This document shows positions 1-11,300 of a stretch of 28,507 bases of DNA, piece by piece (within the stretch, counting starts at the first letter, position 1; each line of letters starts with the position of its first letter). The position numbers and the translations under genes are program-made. This DNA comes from Nemertoderma westbladi (taxonomy: Eukaryota > Xenacoelomorpha > Nemertodermatida > Nemertodermatidae): the NCBI GenBank assembly GCA_032718475.1, contig JAUCBJ010001083.1, positions 1 to 28,507 on the forward strand, read 5' to 3'. Under the pieces are notes generated by a model. It was not told where the DNA came from, searched no databases, and saw only the letters and a list, made by a program, of their open reading frames with translations.

Positions 1-140
1 TTGTCTGTATATTTATTATATTTAAGTCATATAAATTTGTATGTATAAATTTACAATGTAGATTACAGTAGTAGCCTATGTTAGTAAATTAATGTATTAT
101 AGTATGTAGGTTATGATACATGGTAGGTAAGGAATGCACT

Positions 141-393
141 AACAACGTACCAAAAAAACGGCCCAAAAATTAACCTAACCAATACAAAAACAATGTACCA
201 AAAAACGGCCCAAAAATTAACCTAACCAATACAAAAACAATGTAACAAAAAACGGCCCAAAAATAAACCTAACCAATACAAAAACAATGTAACAAAAAAC
301 GGCCCAAAAATTAACCTAACCAATACAAAAACAATGTAACAAAAAACGGTCCAAAAATAAACCTAACCAATACAAAAACAATGTAACAAAAAA
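141..393. repeat. 47-bp tandem repeat, about five copies
   Basis: The word CGGCCCAAAAA recurs at exact 47-base steps (about 159, 206, 253, 300, and 347 as a CGGTCC variant). The unit also contains TAACCTAACCAATAC and AAAACAATGTA. Copies differ by single bases and the last runs into a shorter AACAAAAAAACG tail. No coding role is seen; the one open frame across it is low-complexity. Confidence 0.9.
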
Positions 394-422
394 ACGTAAC
401 AAAAAACGACAAAAAATGCCAT

Positions 423-540
423 AGGAAAACAGTACCTACTGCACACAATCCTGCAAGATATAAGTACTGTATGTAAAGTACAGGAAAACAGTACCTACTG
501 CACACAATCCTGCAAGATATAAGTACTGTATGTAAAGTAC
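423..540. repeat. 59-bp tandem duplication
   Basis: Two nearly identical 59-base copies lie head to tail, 423-481 and 482-540. Each runs from AGGAAAACAGTACC to GTATGTAAAGTAC. The near identity suggests a recent local duplication. Confidence 0.9.
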
Positions 541-1488
541 TGTAGGCCTATTAAGTAGTTATTATGTCGGTTATGGTAGCCAAGTGATGCACAAACTACA
601 GTAAGTAACAGAAAACGTCCTAAAAATAAGCCTAGCTAACGTAGATAACGTATAAAAAACGTCCTAAAAACTGGTCTGGTCTAACAAACGCGCAGCAACG
701 AGCGCACAAACAACGTGACAATGGATGAGCCAACAATTTTACGGTTTCTGATAATAATTAATAACTACTGTACATCATATTTTTATGTTCACATGGATGA
801 CAACATACTTTTGGATGTTAAAAATGAAATATATAGTGCCATGAGAAATAACAGAGTACCACATTAATTGGTTTTTACTGATAGCTGACCAGGGAGGGGT
901 AGGGCCTGCCTATCTGGTAATATAAATAAAATCCTTTATTTCACAAAAATGCCTTTTTAACAATAATTATTTAGTACCGATATTTCAAGAATAGGCCTAA
1001 ACAATGTCGTAGAATATAATGACTTTATCTGGAACCCACGCACACAAAAAAAACATTTACTTGTCGATATTGTACCAGTTACACTGCAGTTATTCTTCAA
1101 CCTTATTGATTTGTTTGTAGGCCTACTGATGGGAAGTAATAGATAATAATCATATTGGTAAATAATATCGAAAATCACAGTCAGCTTTAAATTGCAAAGT
1201 AATTCAATATCACTCTAATTCTAAAGTCTATCTCTCCTAATCTACCTATCCTAACGCCTCCTTTTCGTCTACACTACCCTAATGTAATCTCAAATAAACC
1301 TAATAGAATCTACGTTATGTAGGCCTATCTACATATATCCAGAATAACTTCGGTGTAGCTGGTGCAATATCGACAGAAACACCTTTTTCAAACACTTTTA
1401 GTTAATAATTGAAATCAAAAATTAAAATTCTGGCTCACCCAGTCAGATAGAGGATGGAGGTGAATCTATCTCGGTTTCAAATTTCATG
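541..1488. other. Non-coding stretch with no recognised feature
   Basis: AT-rich sequence with many stops in all frames. The only open frame over 70 codons (minus, 957-1178) has no recognisable domain and no splice context. I see no RNA gene or transposon end here. Confidence 0.5.
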
Positions 1489-1500
1489 TAATCTCATTAT

Positions 1501-2049
1501 GGGCTTTCCAGGATTTGGAAGTAACATAGAATTCTTCGGACCTTAAGGTCCGATTATTTAGTGCAGCTGTAGTTCCAGTACTCTATTGGGAGTCAATGCT
1601 GGGCTCTAACTGCTGAGGATACCAAATCTCTGGATGGCAAATTCACAAGAATGCTACGTCGGGTTCACTGTGTCAAGTACAATGCACACATCTCGAACCA
1701 GACACTATATAACATTGGAGGTGTCTCTTTGTTTCTCCCAGCTTGACACTTGAACAAAGCCGCCTCCGCTTTGCAGGACATTGCTTTAGCCGTGAGGACC
1801 AGCCAGTGCATAATCTTGTGCTTTGGCGGCCTCATGGAGTGAATAAGCATGTTGGGCAGCAATTTTTTTTTGATACGCATCTTAAAGGACACTGGACTTG
1901 AAGATGCGGATGATCTAGCAAATGTCATGGGTGATAGGGAGTTGGGGCGGCGCAAATTTGTCGACAAGCCGGTACAGCATTCTTAATATATATACTGTAT
2001 AATATATATATAATGCAGCTGCAATGCAGCATGCCGATTTTAGTAGTAG
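1501..2049 (+). mobile_element. 5'-truncated LINE copy with target-site duplication
   Basis: The sequence matches, on the plus strand, the 3' end of the LINE that lies on the minus strand at 21838-26290. It shares the stretch around GGCTTTCCAGGATTTGGAAG, the C-terminal coding region around GCTGGGCTCTAACTGC, and the 3' end with GCAGCTGCAATGCAGCATGC. It ends in a short (TAG)n tail. Both flanks carry TAATCTCATTAT (1489-1500 and 2050-2061), a perfect 12-bp target-site duplication as expected for target-primed reverse transcription. The coding frame is broken by indels, so it is a dead copy. Confidence 0.88.
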
Positions 2050-2396
2050 TAATCTCATTATCATTTCAATTATTTTGGGATGGTGGGGAGAGTGTTCCCT
2101 GTACCAGAATTAAGTCACTATATTCTAGTACATGGTTGGTGTAAAGAAAGATTGGACTTTTTTTTCCTACAAAACATGGAAGAGAAACAAAAAAAATAGT
2201 TTCTTTAAAATGGCCGAGTTTTACGTTCAAATACATTTGGCTTAATTTTCTAAATATGGCGTTCCTAACATTGCTGTACATCTTCTAGTTGTAATAGTGC
2301 AGTATTAATGTCACTGTAGTATTATCCGTCTCGCTACCGGTACAGTTTTACATAAGCGAGCATTAGAGGATCATAAAACGACATTTTTGGAATAGA

Positions 2397-2406
2397 TTTA
2401 TTTATT
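2397..2406 (-). terminator. Overlapping AATAAA polyadenylation signals
   Basis: On the minus strand two AATAAA hexamers overlap here, about 120 bases past the stop codon of the TMEM74/neurensin-like gene. Position and orientation fit cleavage of that transcript. Chance occurrence in AT-rich DNA is possible. Confidence 0.45.
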
Positions 2407-2525
2407 ACACGAAAAAATCGAATCTTTTCTCATACAGTATGAACCCTTGATGTAAGAAAAACTCGCTCTAAAAAAACGTATTTTTGTTTTCTCGTAATAA
2501 ATATTATAAATATTAAATTTCTAAA

Positions 2526-4159
2526 TTAATAATTACTAATTTGTGAGTTCACTGAGCCGTATTGCCTTGAATCGCTGATACTATTATGTACAGAGCTTTC
2601 GCTACTTGAGTTCTTGGATGGGCTGTGATTGGTTATGTCGATGATGTAATAATCCTCGTTAGGGTAGTTGCAGAGGGCAGGTATGAGTTCTATAAGAAGT
2701 ATAAACACAAGTATTAAAGTACCAGTCACTCCGAGAATCAGTCCAGTTGATATGCATATGTCCAGACGATGGTGCAGCCAATAGGCGCGTTGTCGTAACT
2801 TTTCTGATTCTCTGAAACAACAATGTAACAAGATATATTCAAATTGATAGTTTTAAAGGTAGAGTGTAAACTGAGTCACTTATGTCAATAAAATGTTCCA
2901 AGATTTGGGAGGCATTCGGAAAGGGCCTCAAGCTAGGGGGGGGGGGGGGGGGGGGTGTGGTTGTCCGTGAATTCGGATACTCCTGCACAAGGCTCAGTAA
3001 AATTTAGACTTCTGACGATTTTTTGATTTAAGTTACCTTTTACACGTAATTATTGCTTAACTAGTAATAAAAAAATAAGAAAACCATTGGTTTTTACGGT
3101 ATATGTTAAATGCCGGTAAATGAATGGAATATGGCAATTATACAGTTAAATAAATTGGAGATGAGCTGTTGCAACTGTAATTAAAGGTGTAATATTATGG
3201 TTTTGTTTAAAAGTGGAAAAAATGAGAAAGCGCGTCGCCGGGGGTTGAACCAGCGCTATACGTACGTTTCGGCCTAACAGGCCTCACCAGTAGCGCTAAC
3301 CAGCTCAGCCACAAGCCCCTGACACTCACTAATGGCTGAGCTAGTTAGCGCTACTGATAAGGCCTGTTAGGCCGAAACGTACGTATAGCGATGGTTCAAC
3401 CCCCGGTGACGCGCTTTCTCATATTTTCCACTTCTGAACAAAACCATAATATTACACAATTATACAGTTAGTCCTATCAGTGGATATAGTTCATTTTATT
3501 GACACTTTATTTCACTGGTTCTAAAAAGACAACCAATACAGTGTATATGTTATGAAAGATACATATAAAGTACCGGTACAGGTTTTAAGTACACCGGTAC
3601 CGGTTTTAATTACCCCGTCCCATTACAACAAAATTAATAATACAATCCAGTGCTCTTCAAATTATTAGATACAACTTTGTTAATTTCATAATAATTTGTC
3701 GATTTAAAAATATTTCCCCATTTTTATAACGGAGGCGCTGCTACTAATTATAACTGAAAATGAAAACTGAATAAAAATAAAACTGAAAACTTAGCCTCAT
3801 TGTATCGGGTTATATATATAATATTATGATATAGTACATTATAATAAGGCTCTTCATAGCGATATATTGGGTTTTAGGATAATAAACTCGTTAATTATCG
3901 TCCAATCTGCTTACCTTGCAGTGTGTGTCGCATCATACACATAACTCTCCGGGGGCCTTGGATATATAAACCCCATAAGAAACAATACCGCTCCAGTTGC
4001 TATGGTAACCTTAGCAATAACAATAAACACCCCTGTTATGTTATCCGAATTGGTTTCTGATCCACAGCAGTGTGTCCGGTTACTATGGTAACCGGTAACA
4101 AAATTGCGTTCTTTTTTCCAATCCGCGTCATCCCAGTTTTTGTGTTGAAAAAATGGCAT
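2526..4159 (-). CDS. TMEM74/neurensin-family two-pass membrane protein (two exons)
   Basis: Exon 1 is 4159-3915 (81 codons plus AG) with donor GTAAGC. Exon 2 starts at 2811 after TTTCAG and ends at a stop at 2526-2528. The phase-2 junction restores an Arg codon, giving about 176 residues. Two hydrophobic segments are visible: the first from about residue 43 (GVFIVIAKVTIATGAVLFL), followed by GFIYPRPPE; the second in exon 2 (ISTGLILGVTGTLILVFILL). Between them lies an ARESEKL..RAYWLHHRLD stretch like the loop before the last membrane segment of TMEM74 proteins. The tail is Ser-rich (HSPSKNSSSESS). The N-terminus is soluble and has two adjacent Cys. In vertebrates this Pfam family (neurensin, TMEM74) sits in vesicle or lysosome membranes, and TMEM74 is linked to autophagy; that role here is inference. 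The intron carries a SINE and a 20-base G run. A further 5' exon cannot be excluded. Confidence 0.7.
2936..2955. repeat. Poly-G tract
   Basis: Twenty consecutive G on the plus strand, inside the intron of the membrane-protein gene. It may form G-quadruplexes. Its exact length is unreliable in most sequencing data. Confidence 0.9.
3149..3456 (+). mobile_element. tRNA-derived SINE with internal inverted duplication
   Basis: The element is flanked by a perfect 14-bp duplication, CAATTATACAGTTA (3135-3148 and 3457-3470). The plus strand has a tRNA-like promoter: box A region TGGCTGAGCTAG (3333-3344) and box B-like GGTTCAACCCC (3393-3403). The left half is a near-perfect inverted copy of the same module, with box A TGGCTGAGCTGG on the minus strand (3311-3300), which fits the TRGCNNAGYNGG consensus. 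The whole therefore folds into a hairpin of about 120 bp per arm. A second copy at 16496-16837 (minus) shares both ends (AATAAATTGGAGATGAG at the 5' side and CATAATATTACA at the 3' side) but lacks the inverted half. No tail of A is present. Confidence 0.82.
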
Positions 4160-4900
4160 TCCGGTTGTCTAGACAACCAGTCTACCTCAATAGGTAGTCT
4201 CTCTAACTGACGAACTTAAAATTGTTAAAAAATATTATAAATTCTTAAAATTGTGAAATAAAATGAAATTACAGTTCATACCGTATGCAATCATGCAAAT
4301 ATATAAATAATTAAATTCAAATTCAACAATGTCTAATTGCGGTGTGATGGTAATATTTAAAATATTTATTTAACCATACCTAACTAACTGGTTTAATAAA
4401 TAAAAATGTACATTACATTAAAATTAATCATGCGGGCTACTTTTTATCTTATTAAATCCACTACAAAACAAATTTATTCGCGTTGAATAATTTATCTGGC
4501 TGATAATTAGTCAGCTGGAAACACAAATCCAAGGACAGGCTCCGTTTGTTTCTTAGTTAATTATCACTGGTGTGTTGCAACCAATTCCAAATGATAACTG
4601 CAGTAGTGCTACGTGTTCTTGGTCCGTGGAACAATAAAAGTTGTGTTGAGTTGAGTGGAATGTCATCAGAATAATTGGTTGGTATGAGATGGGAATACAC
4701 AAGGTGGCACCAAAAACATAATAATATTGACTGAGTTTGTATTGTATTACATATTACGAGAAAATATATTATATTTCAGCTGTGTGTGTGTCTGGGACAA
4801 CATTAAATTGGGTCATACAAGTTTATAAATTATTTAAATATTATAAGCGCAAACCAAGCAAAAATTATTTATCAATTTATTGTCAAGTTTAGAGACAGGG
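4160..4900. other. Non-coding stretch upstream of the membrane-protein gene
   Basis: AT-rich, with no open frame of note. It should hold the promoter and 5' untranslated region of the minus-strand gene starting at 4159, but no clear core promoter motif is visible. Confidence 0.4.
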
Positions 4901-4920
4901 GGGGGGGGGGGGGGGGGGGG
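4898..4920. repeat. Poly-G tract
   Basis: Twenty-three consecutive G on the plus strand in otherwise AT-rich intergenic DNA. Its length may be uncertain. Confidence 0.9.
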
Positions 4921-5280
4921 ACTGGACACAAATCCCATCTTGGCGAATTAATATCCCGCCTCAAATTCTCAATTTAGGGAAAGGAGCAGGTTACAGTGGC
5001 ACGTTATTTTAACCAAAACAATAAATTAATAGTAAGGTGATAATTAGAAGAAACAAATACAATCATAAACAAGCTACAAACTTAGTGTGATAATCAAAGT
5101 TATTATTAGTTAATTAGTATTAAGGTCTGCCAGTAAGCATCCATACAGTATTACAGTAGTATGATAAGAATTGATGTAAGCCACTATATTATTTTTGTTT
5201 TTTATTATGTATCAAACAAACCAAGATGAAGGATTGCCGAATTAACTTTCTAATCTCACTAATATTTATAATTTATTCTA

Positions 5281-5530
5281 ACCAATCAGCTAGCGGCTCA
5301 GGTAAAAGATAGACCTGGAAATACTATCTGATACCCTGTATGTCCGCAATTTACCTCCTCATGGCCTCCCATCTGTCAATACCTTTAAAAATAAAAGGTA
5401 AATTGCGGTCATACAAGGTATCAGATAGTATTTCCAGGCCTATCTTTTACCTGAGCCGCTAGCTGAATGGTTAGAGCGTCAGGCTTACAACCCTGGGGTA
5501 AACCAGTTCGATCCCACCTGGACGTCATTG
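5281..5530 (+). mobile_element. tRNA-like SINE with a long hairpin at its 5' side
   Basis: Two inverted arms of about 75 bp (5281-5356 and 5397-5471) pair almost perfectly around a 40-base loop. Both contain the stretch ending CTAGCGGCTCAGGTAAAAGA or its complement. The right arm runs into a tRNA-like module: box A TAGCTGAATGG (5460-5470, fits TRGYNNANNGG) and box B GTTCGATCC (5506-5514, fits GWTCRANNC), spaced as in a tRNA gene. A complete tRNA cloverleaf cannot be drawn, so this is a tRNA-derived element and not a tRNA gene. I did not find a target-site duplication. It is a different family from the SINE at 3149-3456. Confidence 0.6.
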
Positions 5531-5759
5531 CCGACTTTGCAAAAGCTGTGCCCAACAAAAAGTTATACTAATATTTATGGGAAACAAGAATAAGCATTTT
5601 GGTGGTGATAAATATTTATAATGTTCTAAATACTAAAATTATTGTTAAACATAATAAAATCGCAATAATATTAACTTTCCGATGTACATGAGATTGCCTA
5701 TAGTTTTACAAAATTATTAAAAAAAACATCTGTTACCCTAAAGTTTATTTATAACTCAA

Positions 5760-6250
5760 CTACATCAAAGCGATAGAATGAATGGCTATGGCGCGGTAAT
5801 GGCGGTATTGTGGGGTTATAAACTTCCTTGTGTAAGCTTTATGCTCTGTTCCGCATCCGCACACTCAGTGATCCTCCTATCTTTGCGAAGCAGCCACTCT
5901 GCCCAACCAATCTGCCGCGTTCTACCGCGAATAACTCACGATTACCGCGGATGACGTCTTTCCCCAACCCACGCACTCGCGCTATATATTTTACAGGTAT
6001 GCTGCGTAGGTGTGGACGACAACGTCTTTATCCTCGGTACCACCGCTCGGGGGGCAGCTACGTTTTTGGACGGCTAATTACCGGAGTGGGCGGATTGAAT
6101 GGGATCCGGATATGGATGGCAGTATGTCACCGCTCAGCACTGCACTCGCTTAGAGTGTCGGAGATTATCGGCTGTGATTTCGATGAGTTTGTTATCAGGG
6201 TGTACATTCGAGACTACAAAATTACATAGTTGCTAGTTAACTATGTGTTT
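5760..6250 (+). promoter_or_regulatory. Possible promoter and 5' untranslated exon of the filamin gene
   Basis: This block has far more CG dinucleotides than its surroundings. It holds a CRE-like TGACGTCT (5951-5958) and a TATA-like CTATATATTT (5981-5990). It ends near a strong donor consensus, TTT|GTAAGT, with the intron starting at 6251. An acceptor candidate (ATATCAG, intron end 8281) lies shortly before the filamin start codon. The 133-codon open frame across the block resembles no protein I know and is probably chance. Link to the filamin gene is inferred from orientation and position only. Confidence 0.35.
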
Positions 6251-6351
6251 GTAAGTGAAGGTCGATAGTTTAGGTCAACAGTGTTAGAGATGTTTATATA
6301 ATTTAAGTCACTTTTTTCATTATTACACAGAACCATTAATAATAGGTAATT

Positions 6352-6745
6352 TCAGCCCCGTATCCAGGATTTTAAAAGGGCGGTTCGTTTTTTCAAAAAA
6401 GGGCACTTTTTTAGCTTGTTTAAATAATAACAAATATCCATTTGTTTAGCCAGAGCATAAAGATAGGAATAGAGCGGGGGGGGGGTACTTTTAAAGCACA
6501 TTGGCACTACTGGGATAATGTGAATCCTAACTGTTCAAGCTGATAATGTAACTTTAACATTTGCTTTGCCGGAAAGGCACTTTTACGAATAGGTGAATAT
6601 AAAAGGAGAATATTTCTCAAAAAGGTGAGTATAAAAAGGGCACATTTCCCAAACATGTGTTCGTATAAAAGGGCACTTTTCTAAAAAGGGCGGTCCCGGT
6701 TCGTTCGAACCAACGAACCCCCCCTGGCTACGGGCCTGAGTTTAG
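6352..6745. mobile_element. Small non-autonomous DNA transposon (MITE)
   Basis: The left end begins TCAGCCCCGTATCCAGG and the right end carries the complement of TCAGGCCCGTAGCCAGG. Both flanks have AATAGGTAATT (6341-6351 and 6746-6756), an 11-bp perfect duplication. The inside has repeated AAAAGGGCAC blocks and no coding capacity. The right terminal repeat sits about 8 bases inside the duplicated flank, so the exact right edge is uncertain. The duplication length would fit a Mutator-like or hAT-like element; the superfamily is not resolved. Confidence 0.65.
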
Positions 6746-6756
6746 AATAGGTAATT

Positions 6757-8368
6757 CTTGGGTAATAATTACGCACTTTGTATTGTAATACATGAGAAAT
6801 TAAATATATTATATATACATAGATCTCAACACATATTTGTACTACTGTACGACACAACAGAAGATGGTATAGTTTTAACATCCGGCGTTGATCCATATAT
6901 ATTAACCCCACAATTTATTTATTATTTTATTTTTTAAACTACACCCCGCATAATAATTTTAATCACATAAAAAGGTAAAATCGGTTAAAAATGTTTACAA
7001 TATATATAGAGGGCACAATATAATATATATAAAAATTAACACCTTTTTCTGAGTTACGCCGATTTTAGAAATTATTGTATATTATTCACATTGCAGCCAC
7101 TATTTGTATTTCGAGCACTTGACTTGACTTATAAATGCAGTCGTTACCCAGTTCATGGAAAGGTGTGGGGTTCAAGCACAATTTATTTATACAACACAAT
7201 TTCCGTAGAACTGAGTACAAATCTGGGAATTCCATCTGATGAACAGATTCTAATTAAATTTGATTTGATAATTTATAATGTGCACCTGTCGGATACCTCT
7301 GTAAAAGGCAAGGAATTATGCTACTGCTCGTGTGTCGTATATCAGATAGCAGTATAGGCCTTCATATAATTTACTTTGGCGCGGAACTGTTTAATGTGGT
7401 TCATTTAATGTAATCCACCTGTTCCATGGTGGTTGACTGTCATTCCTACAATATTATTCTATTCAAATCCATAAATCTTGGATTGATTTATGTAGGATGT
7501 TTTGTATTAGTTATAATTTTATTTTATATTTCTGGGTAAATACTAAAATACATATTATAATTTTTTATTTTTATTTAAAAGCCAAACTACCAACCGGGAG
7601 AACGAGAATCTTTAAAAGGGCCACTGTTAAAACTTAATTTTATTATATACTATAGGGCTATCAGATGGTCATAAATAACTGTATATGGATGCATGTATGT
7701 GTGTATGTATTTATATTACTTTTACAACGCAATTCTATCTCCTTTTTGTTACTTGCATAGTTTATCAATTATTCACAATCATTGGCATATCTGACTCAGA
7801 GGCTGCTTTCAAGTCCATGGATTGTATTTTCTTTAACTATTTATTGTGAATGTTACAAATGGATACATAACATAACAATAGTAATTTAGGGTGTGTCACA
7901 CAACTCATGCATCCTTATCTATCCCGCTTAGTTGTGTGTAATAGAAAAAGGTTGTATATAGAGTTGTAAATTTTAATACTTCGTTATGCCTGTAGGCCTA
8001 TTCATAATTCTTGGCTTGTACTTGAACATAGATATCCGATAGATAAAACAGATATACTGTTGCCAAATCCTATTATACTGTGTGTATTTTCTTATTAGTC
8101 CAACTCAAATATCGTTAACATTAGGTAGTATTCGATAGACCCCCATCTGATTTAAGGTTTTAATTAGTACTTTTATTGACTACTATTAATTATTTAATGG
8201 TACAATAATAACTATACTTATTATATGTAATGTAAAAATGTAAAAGCTTATGTGAACAAGCTTATTTTTGCATCATATCAGTTTAAACATGATTTAGATT
8301 TGGTGCTCATGTTATTAAGTTTATTATAATTTGTATTCACGGTTTTCGAGTGATAATAAATCGTAGTC
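6757..8368. other. Non-coding stretch upstream of the filamin start codon
   Basis: AT-rich with short open frames only; an 88-codon frame at 7091-7357 has no recognisable domain. It is likely intergenic or a 5' untranslated intron of the filamin gene. A usable splice acceptor ending at 8281 would give a short 5' leader before the ATG at 8369. Confidence 0.4.
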
Positions 8369-11300
8369 ATGGACGTAAGGTCCGCAGTCGCAGACGAATC
8401 AAAGTGGATTCAAATTCAAACCAACACGTTTACTAATTGGTGCAACGAATACCTAGAGGGAACGGGGAAACGCATTGTGAATATCACCAAGGACATGAAA
8501 GATGGGCTGAATTTAGTGGCATTGTTGGAGAAATTAACCGTGAAGAGTGGTAAACCTATTACATCTACCCGTAACGTTAACAAAAATCCAACTAAACGAC
8601 TCCAGAAAATGGAGAACGTTTCCATTGGCCTTGAAATTATCAAAAAAGTCGGAATCAAATTAGTCAACATTGGCCCGGAAGACATTGTTGATGGTAATGA
8701 TAAAATTATTTTGGGTCTAATGTGGGCACTTATCATGAAGTACCAAATTACATCGGGGTCGCACACGAAAGGAGTTGCACCAAAGACCCTAATCCTTCAG
8801 TGGGTCAATTCTGTCCTTCCAGAAGATGTGAATGTGAGAAATCTATCGAAAGATTGGAATAATGGAATATCTTTGACGGCTTTGGTGGAATTCTGCCAAC
8901 CCGGATTAATTCCCGATTGGAGGAATAAAATTAAAAATGAACCAAATGTTGAAGTTATTAGAGAAGCAATGACAGTTGCCAACAGAAAACTATCAATTCC
9001 TCTTATATTAACACCCGAAGATATGGCTTCACACAGTTTGGATGACTTATCTACAATGACCTATATATCCTACTTCATGCGAGTTGATGCGGCTGGTTAT
9101 AAAGCCACGTTATTATGGGTTCAACGAATTCTTCCTGCCGAGAAAATTACTAATTTCGGGACCGATTGGAGAGACGGTGTTCTATTGTGTAAACTCAGCA
9201 ACGTCATTTGCAATGGTGGAATTGCCGAAACTGATATTGATAAAGATAACCCAGAAAACACTGTTGATTACGCTTATGCCAATAGTAAGCGTGGCAACGT
9301 TGATCCGATTGTTACATCCAAGGAATGGTGCAAACCTAGTGGGATCGATCACATAGTGGTTATGACTTATGTTGCAAAGCACATGGCAGCGAAGTCACCA
9401 ACTCCAAAGGTGCAACAAACCATTCCAGTTCGAAACATCAGCATTGTAAACACCTCAAGAACAACAAGATCACCAATAAATAAACCGATTACTATTGATA
9501 TCATGAACGCCCAGGATGCACCTTTTTTGGCAGCTAGGGTTACCCATGACAACAATGAATTGCCAGTCCGGCTGTCTGATAAATCACTCCAGTTTACCCC
9601 GACTGTGGTAGGCGAGCATTTAGTTGAGATTACGGATAGCGGGAAAAACGTCGAGGACAGCCCAATAAGTATATTCGTGTTTGATGCTTCGGCGTTGATT
9701 TTCTACCCTCCAGTCGATGCTCAAATATTCAAGGAAGCCATGTTTAAAGCCGAATGTTCGAGAGTAGGTGGTGAATGTATGTTGGACGCGGAAGTCAAAC
9801 ATGGAGATATTGGGGTCTTACTGAAGTGGGAGCAATCCATGAAGTTGACTTATGAGGGGAGATTTACCCCACGACTGCCAGGGGAGTATAAGATTTATTT
9901 GAAACTTAATGGCGTCCCAGTACCAAAAGCGAGTCCTTATGTTTTCTTAATTCAAGGAAAATCAAAGGATGTTACTGCGCATGGTGAGGGTCTCCAGTGG
10001 GGCACCGAAGATGCTTTAAGTAAGTTCGTAGTGGATCCAAGGGAAGGAGGTCCTGGGGAAATGAAAGTCTACATCGATGGACCCAATTCAGTTGCAAAAG
10101 CGACAACCGAAAAGAATACCGACGGTACATACACTGTCATGTACATTCCAGTGGAGTGCGGTATCTATAAAATAAATGTTCTCTGGGGTGACAAAGCTAT
10201 AAAAAACAGTCCTTGGAGTGCAAAAGTTATAGATCCTAGGAAGGTAAAGTGTATTTCGGATATTGACCTGGATCATAAAGGTTACCTTCCTCTGTATAAC
10301 AAGCAGAAGTATGCGATCACTTTAGATATCTCGGAGGCTGGTCCTGGTGTTCTGGCCACTAAGGTTAAAGCACCTTCGGGTTCTCTGATTTTCTGTGATA
10401 TTAGCGAAGCCGATGCCCTTCGAAGAGTCATAGAGTTTACGCCGCGTGAAGAAGGTGAACACGTGATAAATGTCACGTGGAGCGATTTATCTATACCGAA
10501 GTTCCCCTTACAAGCAATGGTATCTGACATTCCCTCCAAAGTCTTCTCTGTTCATGCCTATGGTAAGGGTCTTTCTCAAGCGGTTACGGATGATATAGCC
10601 GAGTTCACTGTCGATGCCAGTCAAGCGGGCGATGGAAGTCTTTCATGCGGGTTGCAAGGGATTAAGGATAACATCACTGTCGACGCGAAAACAATAAGGT
10701 CGGGTATTTACGCGTGTTCGTACAAACCCGAAATACCAGGCGCGTACTTGCTACACGTCAAATGGAATAAACACAACATTCAAATGTCGCCGTTTAAAGT
10801 TAATGTTTCATCCGGGATTAACGTCTCCAATATCAAAGCGTCCGGTGTATTGCTTCGGGAAGGAATCGTTGGTAGACCTGGAACTGCAGTGATTGACGGA
10901 ACAAAAGCAAAAATCGGTCAACTTACAGCTCGATGCATTGGTCCACATAAAGTTAGTTGTTATACAAAGTGAGAGATCCATTGATCCATATACTGTATTA
11001 CACGTAAAAGAAACTGAACATTAAATTTTAACATTATTTTAGTTTTAGAATATGTCGTATTATAATGATTGTACTCTAGCTGATCGTGACTACCGGTACC
11101 GACTGATCTTACGATTAAAGTTAAAATCTGTTTGAAGGGTTATTCTGGAACAACATTTTGAATAATTTTGGAATAAAATTACATTTCAGGTTGTTCCCGT
11201 AAAAGTGGCCGAAAAGGAAGGAGGGATAATATTTGAATTAGAAATGGTTCCCATGGAAACAGGGCGACATATGCTGGAGATTAAACATTCCGGAGAACAC

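Noticed and set aside
1665-1967. 100-codon minus-strand frame
   Set aside because: It is antisense to the LINE fragment at 1501-2049.
3236-3320. tRNA gene on the minus strand
   Set aside because: The same sequence recurs in two mobile copies with target duplications and does not form a cloverleaf.
5455-5535. A functional tRNA gene
   Set aside because: Box A and box B are present, but the acceptor and anticodon stems do not pair, and it is fused to an inverted repeat.
5828-6229. 133-codon plus-strand open frame as a gene
   Set aside because: No family resemblance; composition follows the CG-containing block, which looks more like a promoter or untranslated exon.
8416-10539. Several minus-strand open frames of 60-116 codons
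   Set aside because: They are shadows of the filamin coding exon.
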